Below are positions 1-9,682 of a stretch of DNA of 64,000 nucleotides, one piece after another. The notes under the pieces are model-generated. The model had not been told where the DNA came from, did no database searches, and saw nothing but the letters and a program-made list of their open reading frames with translations. A program made the translations under genes and the position numbers. The DNA lies in contig NZ_JACIDF010000001.1 of assembly GCF_014196195.1 (NCBI RefSeq), positions 186,001 through 250,000 on the forward strand, read 5' to 3'. The first letter of the stretch is position 1. Every line of letters starts with the position of its first letter. The stretch is from Anoxybacteroides rupiense. Its GTDB lineage: Bacteria > Bacillota > Bacilli > Bacillales > Anoxybacillaceae.

Positions 1-45
1 AGTCAGAATTCCAGGCAGTCAGCTGCTGCGAAAGGAGGAAGCCGT

Positions 46-978
46 GTGATGTCCCTTCGTTTTTTTCTTATTGAAGATGATGCTGTTGTCCGAAAAATGC
101 TAGAAAAAATAATTGTAGAAAGCGGACTTGGCGAAGTGGTAGGTCAAGCGGAGGATGGCTTGCATGTATCAATCGATCAGCTCTATGCCGTCGATGTTAT
201 TTTGATTGATCTTTTGATGCCGGGCTTAGATGGGATACAAACCATCAAAAAATTAAAAGCGCAAGGATTTACCGGTCCTTTTATTATGATTTCACAAGTA
301 GAACATAAAGAAATGATCGGACAGGCTTATCTTTGCGGAATTGATACGTACATCCACAAGCCGATTAATCGATATGAGGTCATTTCGGTTCTCAGACGCG
401 TAGCCGACTATATGGCGGCTGTTTCTTCCCTGAATTCGATCCGCCGTTTATTGCACACTTTGGATCAGAGCAAAAAACATGACATGTATCCTTCTCCGCC
501 GCAGCATACGGCTCATTATGAAAAAGTGAGCTTGGAGCAAAAAATTGAACAACTCCTTTTAACATTAGGAATTGCTGGCGAATCGGGCGCAGCCGATTTG
601 CTGCACATTATGCAATGGTTTGCTGAAGCGGAACATAAAGGAGCGACTATGCATGATTTGCCACCGTTAAAAGAGCTATATCGGCAAATTATCAAGCGGC
701 TGCACGGCTCAGAAGAGGAGCCATCCCTTCAAAAAGAAATTAAAGCGATGGAGCAACGGGTTCGCCGAATGATTTTTCAAGCTTTTACCCATTTATCCTC
801 ACTCGGATTAACCGACTATACAAACCCTACCTTCGAGCATTTTGCGCCGCGTTTATTTGATTTCAAGCAAATTCGCCTTCGCATGAAGGAGCTGGAAGCC
901 GGTAAAAAAACAACGAAATGCCGGATTAACGTAAAGAAATTTTTATCCGCTTTTTATATCGAAGTAAAAGGAGCATAG
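46..978 (+). CDS. glnL: GlnL-type response regulator (receiver + YcbB domain)
   Basis: Two-component response regulator of about 310 residues. Residues 5-125 form a receiver domain with an acidic pocket (EDD at 10-12), the phosphoacceptor Asp55 in VILIDLLMP, and the conserved Lys in YIHKPI. The C-terminal half matches the YcbB-type output domain of B. subtilis GlnL, which with the kinase GlnK responds to glutamine and controls glsA-glnT. Length agrees with the family. AGGAGG at 33-38 serves either GTG 46 or ATG 49. The partner kinase would be expected just upstream, outside the window. The glsA/glnT targets are not downstream here; a kynurenine cluster follows instead. The family call rests on recalled sequence similarity. 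Confidence 0.8.
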   Translation: MMSLRFFLIEDDAVVRKMLEKIIVESGLGEVVGQAEDGLHVSIDQLYAVDVILIDLLMPGLDGIQTIKKLKAQGFTGPFIMISQVEHKEMIGQAYLCGIDTYIHKPINRYEVISVLRRVADYMAAVSSLNSIRRLLHTLDQSKKHDMYPSPPQHTAHYEKVSLEQKIEQLLLTLGIAGESGAADLLHIMQWFAEAEHKGATMHDLPPLKELYRQIIKRLHGSEEEPSLQKEIKAMEQRVRRMIFQAFTHLSSLGLTDYTNPTFEHFAPRLFDFKQIRLRMKELEAGKKTTKCRINVKKFLSAFYIEVKGA

Positions 979-991
979 GCGTCTATGCTCC
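970..991. terminator. hairpin overlapping the glnL stop codon
   Basis: A perfect 9-bp stem (GGAGCATAG/CTATGCTCC) with a 4-nt loop begins inside the last codons of the response regulator. No clear T-tract follows on either strand, so it may be a weak terminator or an mRNA 3' stabiliser. Confidence 0.45.
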
Positions 992-1205
992 TAAGCAGAT
1001 AGCCAAAACCCATTTTGACTTTAGCTATCATCCGAAGTTTCAAAAACGCTTGGCGGATAAGAAACGCAACTGAATGCAGGCACAAATGAAATGAAACCAA
1101 GACGTTCATAAACGATCGAGCGAGTTCAGTGACACAGGAAAAAGCAGTGATCCCCCCTTCCTCTAAAACTCTAAAGCAAATGCCATTTTAATAGTTAACA
1201 TAATA

Positions 1206-1832
1206 TTAATTATGTTTGCTAAATGCGATTTGTATTCCAATAGCCCCCAATAATACCGCCTTGACCCGATTGATTCGCTTGGCGATCGATGAATGGGCAA
1301 GCAACACATGCCGCAGTTTTTCAGCCCCCACACTGACAGCGACAAAAATAACAAGAGCTTGGATCAGAAAGATCAGCCCCAAGATGAACATTTGCAGCGC
1401 TGCATGCCCTATCGATTTATTGACGAACTGTGGCAACAGCGCTAAAAAGAATAGCGAGACCTTCGGGTTTAATAAATTCATCAAAATGCCCTTTTTGTAT
1501 AGAGCTTTGTATTCTAAAGATTGCTGGTTATCTAAATGAAAGCCTTCTTGCTTTTCGCGCCACGCCTGCCACGCCAAATAGAGCAAATAAGCAGCACCGG
1601 CATATTTTACAACAGCGAATGCTAGAGCCGATTGATAAATCAATGCCGAAACGCCAAGCGTAGCGGCTGTTATATGGACAATGAGTCCCGAGCATAGACC
1701 AAACGCTGTGGCTATTCCCGCTTTCTTATTTTGTGAAAGGCTTTGAGCGATCACAAATAAAATATCCGGTCCCGGCATAAGCGTCAATAAAACGGCGAAT
1801 CCTAAAAAAGATAGGATCAACGTCAAATCCAC
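1206..1832 (-). CDS. LysE/RhtB family amino acid exporter
   Basis: Integral membrane exporter of about 208 residues, normal for LysE/RhtB proteins. The N-terminus shows the family signature MPGPDILFVIAQSL, a glycine-rich second segment (GIATAFGLCSGL) and NPKVSLFFLALLPQF in the middle, with about six hydrophobic segments. GTG at 1832 lies 8 nt after AAGGAG; a GTG three codons upstream almost touches that site and is less likely. It lies just downstream of kynA in the same direction (33 bp), so it may be cotranscribed with the kynurenine genes. Export of tryptophan, kynurenine or anthranilate is a guess from context; the substrate cannot be read from sequence. Confidence 0.8.
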   Translation of the reverse strand: MDLTLILSFLGFAVLLTLMPGPDILFVIAQSLSQNKKAGIATAFGLCSGLIVHITAATLGVSALIYQSALAFAVVKYAGAAYLLYLAWQAWREKQEGFHLDNQQSLEYKALYKKGILMNLLNPKVSLFFLALLPQFVNKSIGHAALQMFILGLIFLIQALVIFVAVSVGAEKLRHVLLAHSSIAKRINRVKAVLLGAIGIQIAFSKHN

Positions 1833-1865
1833 ATTCCCCACTCCTTTTCTAATCGCTCCCCCTGC

Positions 1866-2717
1866 TTATAATTTTGTGCGAATATTCCATAATTCAGGGA
1901 AGAAGCGATGATCAAGCACTTTCTTTAAATACGTGACACCCGATGAACCTCCTGTCCCTATTTTGTGCCCGATAATGCGTTCCACTGTTTTCATATGCCG
2001 GAACCGCCATTGCTGAAGCCAATCTTCAATATCAACGAGCTTTTCAGCCAGCTGATATAATTCCCAATATTGGTCCACCTTTTTATATACATCTAACCAA
2101 GCGGCTTCCACCGTCGAATCTTCTTGATACGGCTCTGAATAATCCCGGTCCAAAAGGGATGGATTAATCGCAAATCCAGCGCGGGCCAGCGCCTTTAAGG
2201 CGACATCGTAGATGCTTGGAGCATATAGCGCTTCTTTTAGCTCCTCATACAAAACTGGATCCTTCTCGTAAATTTTTAAAATATAGTCCGTTTTGTAACC
2301 AAGAGCGAACTCAATCATGCGATATTGGTAAGACTGAAAGCCGGACGCCTGTCCTAATTGATCGCGAAACTCCATATATTCGGATGGAGTCAATGTCGCC
2401 AGTACGTCCCAGGCATGAATGATTTGCGACTGAATTTTCGACACTCTCGCCAGCATTTTAAAGGCTGGATCCATTTCATTCCGTTCAATGGCTTGAATCG
2501 CTGCTTTTAGTTCGTGAAGAATCAGTTTCATCCATAATTCACTCACTTGGTGAATGATAATAAATAACATTTCATCATGGTGATCGGACAGACGCTTTTG
2601 GCTTGATAGAAGCGCATTCAACTGCAAATAATCACCATAGGTCATTTTATTTAAAAAATCCGTATGAATGCCTTTTTCCGCCGCTAGCTTTTGATTTCTT
2701 TCTGATGAACTGTGCAT
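1866..2717 (-). CDS. kynA: tryptophan 2,3-dioxygenase
   Basis: Heme enzyme opening the indole ring of L-tryptophan to give N-formylkynurenine. At 283 residues it has the normal bacterial TDO length. Recognisable blocks are [15 protein letters not shown] near the N-terminus, the [19 protein letters not shown] helix, and the C-terminal [19 protein letters not shown] segment, which carries the proximal heme-ligand His and the GTGGSSG substrate loop. Start ATG has a GGGGG-type site 8 nt upstream. It is third in the kynU-kynB-kynA operon, 20 bp after kynB. With the two other genes it gives tryptophan to anthranilate plus alanine. Confidence 0.96.
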   Translation of the reverse strand: MHSSSERNQKLAAEKGIHTDFLNKMTYGDYLQLNALLSSQKRLSDHHDEMLFIIIHQVSELWMKLILHELKAAIQAIERNEMDPAFKMLARVSKIQSQIIHAWDVLATLTPSEYMEFRDQLGQASGFQSYQYRMIEFALGYKTDYILKIYEKDPVLYEELKEALYAPSIYDVALKALARAGFAINPSLLDRDYSEPYQEDSTVEAAWLDVYKKVDQYWELYQLAEKLVDIEDWLQQWRFRHMKTVERIIGHKIGTGGSSGVTYLKKVLDHRFFPELWNIRTKL

Positions 2718-2736
2718 GATAGAACCCCCTTCTTAT

Positions 2737-3381
2737 CTATGTTGCCATCGGCTTAATAACTGCGCGCACCGGGCTTCCGTCAGCATCCTTTAACGGAAGC
2801 GGCAATGCGATAAGCTCATAGTCGCCGCATTCGACATGGTCAAGCATTACATTTTCTAAAATATGCACACCGTTTTTGGCAAATGAATGGTGCGTCTTAA
2901 GATCTTTGCTGTCAAGCGGATCGACTGACGGAACATCCACTCCAAGCAACACAATCCCTTTCTCTTTGAAAAACGGGCCTAAATCTGGATCAAGCAGCGG
3001 AATCGACTCAGGAAACCGCTCTGGCTGGTTCGGAACATTCGTTTTTAATAATAGACGCTGAACGCCGGAAAGATCGAAGGATTGCAGCACAGCACTATTA
3101 ATAATGGAGAATGGTGATACATCAATCACACGCGCCGGTCCAATAAAAACATCGATCGCCAAATCGATTATTTTTTGACCATGATCGTCAAAATGAAACG
3201 GTGCATCGACATGTGTGCCAATATGGACGCTTGTTGTCATTTTTCCGATATTGACTGAACCCGTTTGTTCTTTTGTAAAAGATACCTCATACGCAAATGG
3301 TGTGTCCCCCGGCCAATGAGCAATCGAATGAGAAAGCGGCTGTGAAATATCGATCCATGAAGAGGAGGTTTTTTTTGTCAT
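2737..3381 (-). CDS. kynB: kynurenine formamidase
   Basis: Metal-dependent cyclase-family hydrolase that removes the formyl group from N-formylkynurenine to give kynurenine. The motif [12 protein letters not shown] matches the HxGTHxDxPxH metal-binding signature, and [21 protein letters not shown] is the usual N-terminal strand region. At 214 residues it has the expected length. Its ATG overlaps the kynU stop by 4 bp (ATGA), so the two are translationally coupled. The neighbours settle the substrate, since the fold alone could also be an arylformamidase or cyclase paralogue. Confidence 0.95.
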   Translation of the reverse strand: MTKKTSSSWIDISQPLSHSIAHWPGDTPFAYEVSFTKEQTGSVNIGKMTTSVHIGTHVDAPFHFDDHGQKIIDLAIDVFIGPARVIDVSPFSIINSAVLQSFDLSGVQRLLLKTNVPNQPERFPESIPLLDPDLGPFFKEKGIVLLGVDVPSVDPLDSKDLKTHHSFAKNGVHILENVMLDHVECGDYELIALPLPLKDADGSPVRAVIKPMAT

Positions 3382-4646
3382 GCCACCACTCCCCGTTCGT
3401 TCGGAAATTTTTTATGCTTTTCTTTCTCCATAATCTCCTTTAAAATATGAACTGCTTGCCAAACATCTTCATACGTGTTGTATAATGCGACCGGAGCCAA
3501 ACGAATCCCATTCGGCTTACGAAAATCAGGAATGACCCCTTCTGCCTTCAACGCTTGGCAAATTCTCGCCGCTTCTGGATGCTCTAAATAAACATGTCCT
3601 CCTCTGCGCTTATCTTCTCTTGGATTCCCTATCATAAATTCGTAGTTTGCCAATTCACGCTCGATCAGCGCCATCATATACTCGGTGAGACGCAATGATT
3701 TTTGGCGAATATTCTCCATCCCGACCTCGCAAAATAGAGAAAGAGAGCCAATCAGAGGAGCAGTGCTTAAAATATGCGGTGTGCCGATTTGAAAAGCGCC
3801 AGCATGCTCTTCAGGAGTCAGATCCGGCTCCATATCAAACTGCTTGTTTTTCTTTGAGCTAAACCAGCCGCTTAATCCAGGCTCTCTCCCAAAATGCCTT
3901 TCGTGAACATACAGAGCCGCCACACATCCTGGGCCGCCGTTCAAATATTTGTAATTGCACCAAAAAGCAAAGTCGACTCCCCAGTCATGGAGCTGATGCG
4001 GAATGGCGCCGACGGAATGACATAAATCAAATCCGATCATAATTCCACGTTTATGCGCTTCTTCTGTGAGCGTTTTCATGTCAAAAAGCTGGCCGCTGCG
4101 ATAAAGAACACTTGGCAGTACAATGAGAGCAATCTCCTCTGTCATCGCTTCAATCAAATCGGCCTCCTCGATGGTTTTTCCATCCCTGCTTTTGACGAGC
4201 ACGAGATGCTCCTTCGGGTCGTATCCTTTTAGCTTAAGTTGGCTCTTTAATGCATAAATATCCGATGGAAACGTCAGTTCATCGGCTAAAATTTTCGTTC
4301 TTGCAGCTGTCGGTTGATAAAATGTAGCCACAAGCTGATGAAGGTTAACCGTCGTGGAACCTGTAACCACCACTTCCTCCGGTTTGCAGCCAACAAGATA
4401 AGCCATGCGCTCTCCCAATGCTTCTGATAAATAAAACCATGGATGGTGTCCGTTTGTCCACCCGTCAATGCCGTATGATTTCCATGAATCTAGAATTTCC
4501 AGCAATGACCGTTCCGCGCGTTGTGAAAGCAAGCCAAGTGAATTGCCATCCAAATAGATCGTGCCTTCCTGAAGATAAAATTCCTTTCGATACGATGCCA
4601 ACTTATCTAGTCGATCAAGCTGGCGTGCTTCCTCTCGTGAATACAT
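3378..4646 (-). CDS. kynU: kynureninase
   Basis: PLP-dependent hydrolase splitting kynurenine into anthranilate and alanine. At 422 residues it matches the family. Diagnostic stretches are the N-terminal [14 protein letters not shown], the cofactor segment [12 protein letters not shown], and [13 protein letters not shown], whose Lys forms the Schiff base with PLP. It is first in the operon and divergent from a TetR regulator across 118 bp. Because anthranilate re-enters tryptophan synthesis and no anthranilate-degrading gene is in view, the cluster may act in tryptophan turnover or feed a product exported by the LysE protein (inference). Confidence 0.96.
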   Translation of the reverse strand: MYSREEARQLDRLDKLASYRKEFYLQEGTIYLDGNSLGLLSQRAERSLLEILDSWKSYGIDGWTNGHHPWFYLSEALGERMAYLVGCKPEEVVVTGSTTVNLHQLVATFYQPTAARTKILADELTFPSDIYALKSQLKLKGYDPKEHLVLVKSRDGKTIEEADLIEAMTEEIALIVLPSVLYRSGQLFDMKTLTEEAHKRGIMIGFDLCHSVGAIPHQLHDWGVDFAFWCNYKYLNGGPGCVAALYVHERHFGREPGLSGWFSSKKNKQFDMEPDLTPEEHAGAFQIGTPHILSTAPLIGSLSLFCEVGMENIRQKSLRLTEYMMALIERELANYEFMIGNPREDKRRGGHVYLEHPEAARICQALKAEGVIPDFRKPNGIRLAPVALYNTYEDVWQAVHILKEIMEKEKHKKFPNERGVVA

Positions 4647-4710
4647 TTTCCCACCGCCTTGTTTGTTGTGTTTGAATTTTCTATATTTTTAGTTAAAATA
4701 TATAGGTAAG

Positions 4711-4725
4711 TTGACACAATGTCAA
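4711..4725. promoter_or_regulatory. candidate operator between kynU and the TetR gene
   Basis: TTGACA-caa-TGTCAA is a perfect 6-bp inverted repeat in the 118-bp divergent intergenic region. The left arm could also be a -35 element. Such a palindrome is what a dimeric TetR protein would bind to control both itself and the kyn operon. Binding is inferred. Confidence 0.5.
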
Positions 4726-4764
4726 TGACAGATTATCACCAACATACAGAAAGGAAGATAAGCG

Positions 4765-5370
4765 ATGAAAAAGCTTTCTTCAAGACAGCTTCAAGCAATG
4801 GAAACAAGACAAAAAATTATCGCTGCATCCTACGACGTATTTTTAGAAAACGGATTTCAGAAAGCCACCATTTCGCAAATTATCCAAAAAGCAAATGTGG
4901 GCTATGGAACAGCGTATGTGTATTTTAAAAACAAGGATGACATTTTTGTTGAAATGATGGAAAAAACGATGAGAAAATTTTACGAAGTAGCGGAAATCCC
5001 GTTTGCTCCCCGAACAAAAGAAGAAGCCCGCCATCTCATTGAGCATCAAGTCCGCCTTTTTTTACAATTGGCCATCCAGGAGCAGCGGCTGCTTCAGCTA
5101 ATGAAAGAAGCGATCGGCATTTCCGATTTAGTCGCGAAAAAATGGAAAGCAATCCGCGAACAATTTATCACCCGCATCGCACAGGATGTTGCCTATTCGC
5201 AGGCAAACGGACTAGCAAAATCACATTTGCAGCCAAGTTTGGTCGCACGAGGTTGGTTTTACGCTAACGAAATGTATATGTGGGAATTAACCGAACAAGA
5301 GGTTCCTTTTTCATTGGAAGATGCCGTTTATCATTTAACAGAAATGTACACAAACGGCATATACGAATAA
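4765..5370 (+). CDS. TetR family transcriptional regulator, probable kyn regulator
   Basis: A 201-residue TetR-type repressor. Residues 1-60 hold the DNA-binding domain: METRQKIIAASYDVFLENGF followed by the helix-turn-helix ISQIIQKANVGYGTAYVYFKNKDDI. The remainder is a helical ligand domain with an aromatic C-terminal part (ARGWFYANEMYMWEL). ATG 4765 follows AAGGAAG at a good distance. It is divergent from kynUBA and followed after 26 bp by a sirtuin gene, probably in one transcript. Control of tryptophan catabolism in response to kynurenine or a related metabolite is inferred from position; the ligand is unknown. Confidence 0.85.
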   Translation: MKKLSSRQLQAMETRQKIIAASYDVFLENGFQKATISQIIQKANVGYGTAYVYFKNKDDIFVEMMEKTMRKFYEVAEIPFAPRTKEEARHLIEHQVRLFLQLAIQEQRLLQLMKEAIGISDLVAKKWKAIREQFITRIAQDVAYSQANGLAKSHLQPSLVARGWFYANEMYMWELTEQEVPFSLEDAVYHLTEMYTNGIYE

Positions 5371-5396
5371 TACGTTTTCACAAGAAGGTGAAATAG

Positions 5397-6122
5397 ATGC
5401 TTTTAGCAAAGCTAATGCTTGATTCAAAGCATACAGTCATATTGACCGGGGCAGGAATGTCAACAGAAAGCGGATTGCCCGATTTCCGCTCCGTACAGAC
5501 AGGATTATGGCAACAAAAGGATCCACAGCGCTTAGCAAGTACGCATGCGCTTCAATATCACCGAGAGGACTTTATCTCCTTTTATCAATACCGCATTCGC
5601 ACGCTCCGGCAATGTCAACCCCATGCTGGTCATCGTATTCTCGCTGACTGGGAAGCACGTGGGCTTATTCAAACTGTCATCACCCAAAATGTCGACGGAT
5701 TTCATCAGCAGGCCGGCAGCCGAAAGGTCATCGAACTTCACGGTTCACTTCGGACGGTCCGTTGTGCGCGCTGTAATCAGTCTGATGAAAGCGAGGCTTA
5801 TCTTGATGATACCTTTTCCTGCACATGCGGCGGCTTTTTGCGCCCCTCCGTCGTTCTGTTTGGCGAAGCGCTGCCGGCGGAAGCGGTAGAACAAGCATGG
5901 CGCGCCGCCGAGCAAGCCAAACTGTTCATCGTGCTCGGTTCTTCCTTGCAAGTATCGCCCGCTAATCAGTTGCCGCTCATCGCCAAACGAAACGGCGCCC
6001 AACTCGTCATCGTCAACCTAGAGCCGACCGAACTGGACGAATGGGCCGATCTTGTCATCCAAAATCGAAAAATCGGCGATGTACTGGCAGAGACGGATCG
6101 GGAGTTGGAACAAAGGATATAA
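5397..6122 (+). CDS. sirtuin, NAD-dependent protein deacetylase
   Basis: Sir2-class enzyme that removes acyl groups from lysines using NAD. GAGMSTESGLPDFRS (about 18-32) and TQNVDGFHQQAG are the NAD-binding motifs. ELHGSL contains the catalytic His. A zinc ribbon follows (CARC and CTCG pairs), then VLFGE and LGSSLQVSP. At 241 residues it has the short bacterial SrtN/CobB length. The start is supported by GAAGGTG 9 nt upstream. It shares a likely transcript with the TetR gene beside the kynurenine operon. In Firmicutes NAD is normally made from aspartate, so no direct NAD link to kynurenine should be assumed. Confidence 0.94.
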   Translation: MLLAKLMLDSKHTVILTGAGMSTESGLPDFRSVQTGLWQQKDPQRLASTHALQYHREDFISFYQYRIRTLRQCQPHAGHRILADWEARGLIQTVITQNVDGFHQQAGSRKVIELHGSLRTVRCARCNQSDESEAYLDDTFSCTCGGFLRPSVVLFGEALPAEAVEQAWRAAEQAKLFIVLGSSLQVSPANQLPLIAKRNGAQLVIVNLEPTELDEWADLVIQNRKIGDVLAETDRELEQRI

Positions 6123-6139
6123 ACAACAGAGCGTGGCCT

Positions 6140-6410
6140 CTATTCTATAAAGAGGACACGTTCATCCTTTTCCTTTTGGCGATCGATGCCTAACTCCACT
6201 TTTCTCGTTCGAACTGCTAAGCAATCGTTTTGCCATTTCAATATATCAAAGCGATTAGTCATCGCGATCACTATTTTTCCTTCATGATAACACTCCATAA
6301 TATTCATAGCATGAACCTATCCAAACCAACAACGGTATCGTCACCTTATAGCAATGTCTTTCAATCCATAGTTTTCTATACCAGTCTAAATCATCTGTCT
6401 TTTTGCAATA
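6140..6410 (-). pseudogene. possible decayed protein-coding remnant
   Basis: Between the sirtuin and the aminotransferase terminator the minus strand has a protein-like but frame-interrupted stretch. One frame reads through residues such as TNRFDILKWQND and VRTRKVELGIDRQKEK to a stop at 6140-6142. The upstream continuation (DDLDWYRKLWIERHCYK) lies in another frame. No start codon or RBS supports an intact gene, and the family is not recognised. Confidence 0.25.
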
Positions 6411-6500
6411 TCACATGGTTAATTAATCGAGTATCATCATGATCCACATTCATCCACTACCCGGCTCACGGTAACCATATCGGTGATCAACAAAAAACAT

Positions 6501-6526
6501 AGGGCCCATTCATATGAATGAGACCT
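6501..6526 (-). terminator. terminator after the aminotransferase gene
   Basis: Read on the minus strand, a 13-bp imperfect stem centred on ATTCATATGAAT is followed by ATGTTTTTTG. It sits about 30 bp past the stop of the class III aminotransferase and would end the mmsA-aminotransferase transcript. Confidence 0.6.
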
Positions 6527-6557
6527 GTGTGGATACACAATGAATCATATAGATAGA

Positions 6558-7910
6558 CTACTTTATTTCTTCAAGCGCCTCTGTTAATGTTTGCACTAAA
6601 AAGGCAACATCTTCGCTTTCAATCGTCAAAGGAGGCGACAATGTTAACACATTATTAAAGCCAGCTACCGTCACACCGTTTTTGCCAATCAACAAGCCGT
6701 TGTTTTTGCAAATATTGATGGCTTGATTGACAAGCGACACATCCAGCGGTTCTTTTGTACCTTTATCTTTCACCAGCTCAATCCCAATCAGCAAGCCCCT
6801 GCCACGGACGTCGCCGACATAAGGATGGTTTTGCAGTTTATGCTTCAACTCATTCAACAGCTGCTCGCCAACTTCGCGGGATCGGTCAAATAAACGCTCC
6901 TTTTCCATAATTTCTAAATTTTTTAAGGCAAGGGCGCATGCGGCCGGATTTCCGCCAAACGTATTTATATGACGGAAATAATCATATTCCTCTTCCCCTT
7001 TGAATGCCTCATAAATTTCTTTGCGGACCGCAGTGGCCGATAGCGGCAAGTAAGCGCTTGTAATTCCTTTCGCCATGGTGATGATATCCGGTTTCACTCC
7101 ATCATGCATAAAGCCAAACGGTTTGCCTGTTCGGCCGAACCCGCATATCACTTCATCGACAATCAGCAAAGCTCCGTGCTTTTCACACACTTCCTTCACC
7201 GCTTTCATATAGCCATCCGGCGGAATGAGCACTCCCCCGCCTGTGATCATCGGTTCCATGATGACGGCGGCGATGGTTTCACTTAATTCCCATGTCATCA
7301 CTTGATCAATCGCTTGAACGGATTTTAAATTGCGCGGATTTTCCGCTGTCTCGTTATCACGGTAGCAATCGGGAGGAGCGACATGAATAAAGCCCGGTGC
7401 CAAAGGTTCGTATTTATATTTGCGCTGCGCCTGTCCAGTAGCCGCGAGTGCTCCCATCGAGTTTCCATGATACGCCCGATAACGGGAAATAATTTTATAG
7501 CGGCTATGCTCGCCTTTTTGCTGATGATATTGCCGTGCCATTTTAAAGGCGGTTTCATTGGCCTCGGAGCCGCTGTTAGAGAAGAAAATGACATATTCGT
7601 CTCCTAGCAGCTCGTTCAATTTCTCTCCCAGTTCAACTGCCGGTGCATGGCTTTGCGTCATCGGAAAATAAGCAAGCTTCTTTAGCTGCTCATAAGCGGC
7701 TTCTGCTAACTCCTCGCGACCGTAACCGACATTAACGCACCAAAGCCCGGCCATGGCATCTAAATATTTTTTTCCGGTATGATCGGTTACCCAGCATCCC
7801 TTTGCTTCCTCGACAATCAATGTTGACTTAGGATTGTACGGCTTCATGGCATGCCATATATATCGACCATCTTTTTCCAATAAATGTTGGCTTTGATCTG
7901 TTTGAACCAT
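6558..7910 (-). CDS. omega-amino acid:pyruvate-type aminotransferase (probable beta-alanine transaminase)
   Basis: Class III PLP-dependent transaminase, 450 residues. Landmarks are YLDAMAGLWCVNVGYGR near the N-terminus, FFSNSGSEANETAFKMAR, YHGNSMGALAATG, LLIVDEVICGFGRTG (the Asp contacting the PLP nitrogen) and IITMAKGITSAYLPLSA with the Schiff-base Lys. It most resembles beta-alanine/taurine:pyruvate transaminases such as B. subtilis YhxA. Only 24 bp separate it from the malonate-semialdehyde dehydrogenase gene upstream. In that setting the likely reaction is beta-alanine plus pyruvate to malonate semialdehyde plus alanine, following uracil breakdown. Taurine or other omega-amino acids remain possible substrates. 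Confidence 0.88.
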   Translation of the reverse strand: MVQTDQSQHLLEKDGRYIWHAMKPYNPKSTLIVEEAKGCWVTDHTGKKYLDAMAGLWCVNVGYGREELAEAAYEQLKKLAYFPMTQSHAPAVELGEKLNELLGDEYVIFFSNSGSEANETAFKMARQYHQQKGEHSRYKIISRYRAYHGNSMGALAATGQAQRKYKYEPLAPGFIHVAPPDCYRDNETAENPRNLKSVQAIDQVMTWELSETIAAVIMEPMITGGGVLIPPDGYMKAVKEVCEKHGALLIVDEVICGFGRTGKPFGFMHDGVKPDIITMAKGITSAYLPLSATAVRKEIYEAFKGEEEYDYFRHINTFGGNPAACALALKNLEIMEKERLFDRSREVGEQLLNELKHKLQNHPYVGDVRGRGLLIGIELVKDKGTKEPLDVSLVNQAINICKNNGLLIGKNGVTVAGFNNVLTLSPPLTIESEDVAFLVQTLTEALEEIK

Positions 7911-7934
7911 TCTGTTCCCTTCCTTCTGTGAAAA

Positions 7935-9401
7935 TTAAAAATCAAATCGGGAGGTAATCATTTTTTTTCGTGTATAGAAATTCACGCCATCTTTTCCGTT
8001 GACATGAAGATCGCCATAAAATGAATCCTTCCATCCTGAAAATGGGAAAAAGGCCATCGTCGCTGGCACACCGACATTAATTCCTAACATTCCGGCATCT
8101 GCTTCTTCGCGAAATTGACGGACGGCTTTTGCATCCTTTGTATAAATGGTCGCTCCATTTCCATAGCGGGATTGGCGGATATATTCAAGCGCTTTATCTA
8201 AATCAGCCGCGCGCAGCAAGCTAAGGACAGGGGCAAAAATTTCTTCTTTGGCAATTGTCATTGTTGGCGTTACATGATCAAAAATCGTTGGCCCGAGGAA
8301 ATTCCCTTCCGAAAGCTCCGCCATTTCTTTTCGTCCGTCGCGAATCAGCACAGCGCCTTCTTCCACTCCTTTTTCGATGTAACCAAGCACTTTCTCCCGA
8401 TGTGATTGGCGAATGACCGGGGTCAGCAACACGTCCTCATCCATTCCATTGCCGATCACCAGTTCATCCGCTTGCTTTTTTAACGTTTGGACAAACCGTT
8501 CATTCTCTCCTACCACCACGACGGCACTGCACGCCATGCAGCGCTGGCCTGCACTTCCGAAAGCGGAGTTGATGATATGCTGCGCAGCAAGCTCAACATT
8601 GGCATCGGGCATCACAATATGGTGGTTTTTCGCCCCGGAAAGAGCCTGTACGCGTTTGCCTCTTGCAGCCGATTGCTCATACACATATTTGGCTACAGGC
8701 TGGGAACCGACAAAGGAAATAGCCCGAATATCTTCATGGGCAATCAGCGCGTTGACCACATCGTGGGCGCCGTGCACAATATTTAAAACCCCTTCTGGCG
8801 CACCGGCTTGCGTAAATAACTCGGCTAATTTATTCGCTAAAATGGGCGTGCGCTCGGAAGGCTTTAGCACAAATGTATTTCCGCAGGCAATCGCCAATGG
8901 AAACATCCAAAGCGGTACCATCATCGGAAAATTGAACGGTGTAATTCCCCCGACAACTCCTAACGGATAGCGAAGCATTTCCGAATCAATGTCTTCCGCA
9001 ATTTCTGCAAGCGTCTCGCCCATCATTAAAGTCGGAGCCCCCGCGGCAAACTCGACGCATTCAATTCCGCGTTGAACCTCGCCATACGCTTCTTTATATG
9101 CTTTTCCGTTCTCTTGCACGATCAGCCTTGCCAATTCTTCATGATGCTCCGTCAACAAATGGTGGAACTTAAACATGATGCGCGCCCGTTTTGGAACAGG
9201 AGTGTTCTTCCATGAAGCAAACGCCTTTTTCGCCGCTTGTACGGCACGCTCCACATCTTCTTTTGTAGAAATCGGAACTCTAGCCAGCACTTCCCCTGTC
9301 GCCGGATTCGGTACTTCCAGCGTTTCCGCTCCGCTCGAATCTACCCACTTTCCATTAATGAAATTTTTTAAAACAGTGGTTTCGTTTCTAACCAAAGCCA
9401 T
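7935..9401 (-). CDS. mmsA: CoA-acylating (methyl)malonate-semialdehyde dehydrogenase
   Basis: ALDH-superfamily enzyme converting malonate or methylmalonate semialdehyde to acetyl- or propionyl-CoA with NAD and CoA. It shows [33 protein letters not shown] and the catalytic Cys in [15 protein letters not shown]. The C-terminal [15 protein letters not shown] is typical of MMSDH. The start at 9401 is chosen because AGGAGG lies 7 nt before it; a reading frame extending to 9539 lacks support. Length from this start is 488 residues, usual for IolA/MmsA. With the aminotransferase and the pyrimidine genes it would finish beta-alanine (uracil) and 3-aminoisobutyrate (thymine) breakdown. No other inositol genes are nearby. 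Confidence 0.92.
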   Translation of the reverse strand: MALVRNETTVLKNFINGKWVDSSGAETLEVPNPATGEVLARVPISTKEDVERAVQAAKKAFASWKNTPVPKRARIMFKFHHLLTEHHEELARLIVQENGKAYKEAYGEVQRGIECVEFAAGAPTLMMGETLAEIAEDIDSEMLRYPLGVVGGITPFNFPMMVPLWMFPLAIACGNTFVLKPSERTPILANKLAELFTQAGAPEGVLNIVHGAHDVVNALIAHEDIRAISFVGSQPVAKYVYEQSAARGKRVQALSGAKNHHIVMPDANVELAAQHIINSAFGSAGQRCMACSAVVVVGENERFVQTLKKQADELVIGNGMDEDVLLTPVIRQSHREKVLGYIEKGVEEGAVLIRDGRKEMAELSEGNFLGPTIFDHVTPTMTIAKEEIFAPVLSLLRAADLDKALEYIRQSRYGNGATIYTKDAKAVRQFREEADAGMLGINVGVPATMAFFPFSGWKDSFYGDLHVNGKDGVNFYTRKKMITSRFDF

Positions 9402-9650
9402 GGCGTTCCCTCCTATTGATTGATGGTGCGAAATATTCATTGATCGCCGCGTTGATGAACCAAAAGATTCGTTGCGGTCGCTTAGCGGCTGGACTTCCTG
9501 CTTCCTTAAATAAAAGAGCGGATCATCAACACTCGTCATTCATTTCCATTATCGCTTAGTTCGTTGACGCATTCATTAGACATAATGTAAAAAGTGCGTT
9601 CGTTCCCATTCCACAATATGACAACTACTTAGACTTTATGACGCAAAATG
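9402..9650. other. mmsA promoter region
   Basis: About 250 bp between mmsA and the PucR terminator. It must contain the mmsA promoter because a strong terminator separates mmsA from the regulator gene. No convincing -35/-10 pair, sigma-54 element or palindrome was found by eye. Confidence 0.35.
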
Positions 9651-9682
9651 AAAAACTCTCCTGCTGTTTCAGGAGAGTTTTT
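9651..9682 (-). terminator. intrinsic terminator of the PucR gene
   Basis: Perfect 13-bp stem (AAAAACTCTCCTG/CAGGAGAGTTTTT) with a 6-nt loop, starting at the PucR stop codon. Both arms carry A/T runs, so it can work in either direction. It isolates the regulator from mmsA. Confidence 0.88.

Noticed and set aside
8413-8970. Long open frame (185 codons) opposite mmsA
   Set aside because: Antisense shadow of the dehydrogenase gene; no RBS and low-complexity Ser/Thr-rich content.
9540-9650. Sigma-54 type -24/-12 promoter before mmsA
   Set aside because: No TGGCAC-N5-TTGC-like arrangement was found, and no sigma-54 activator is encoded nearby.
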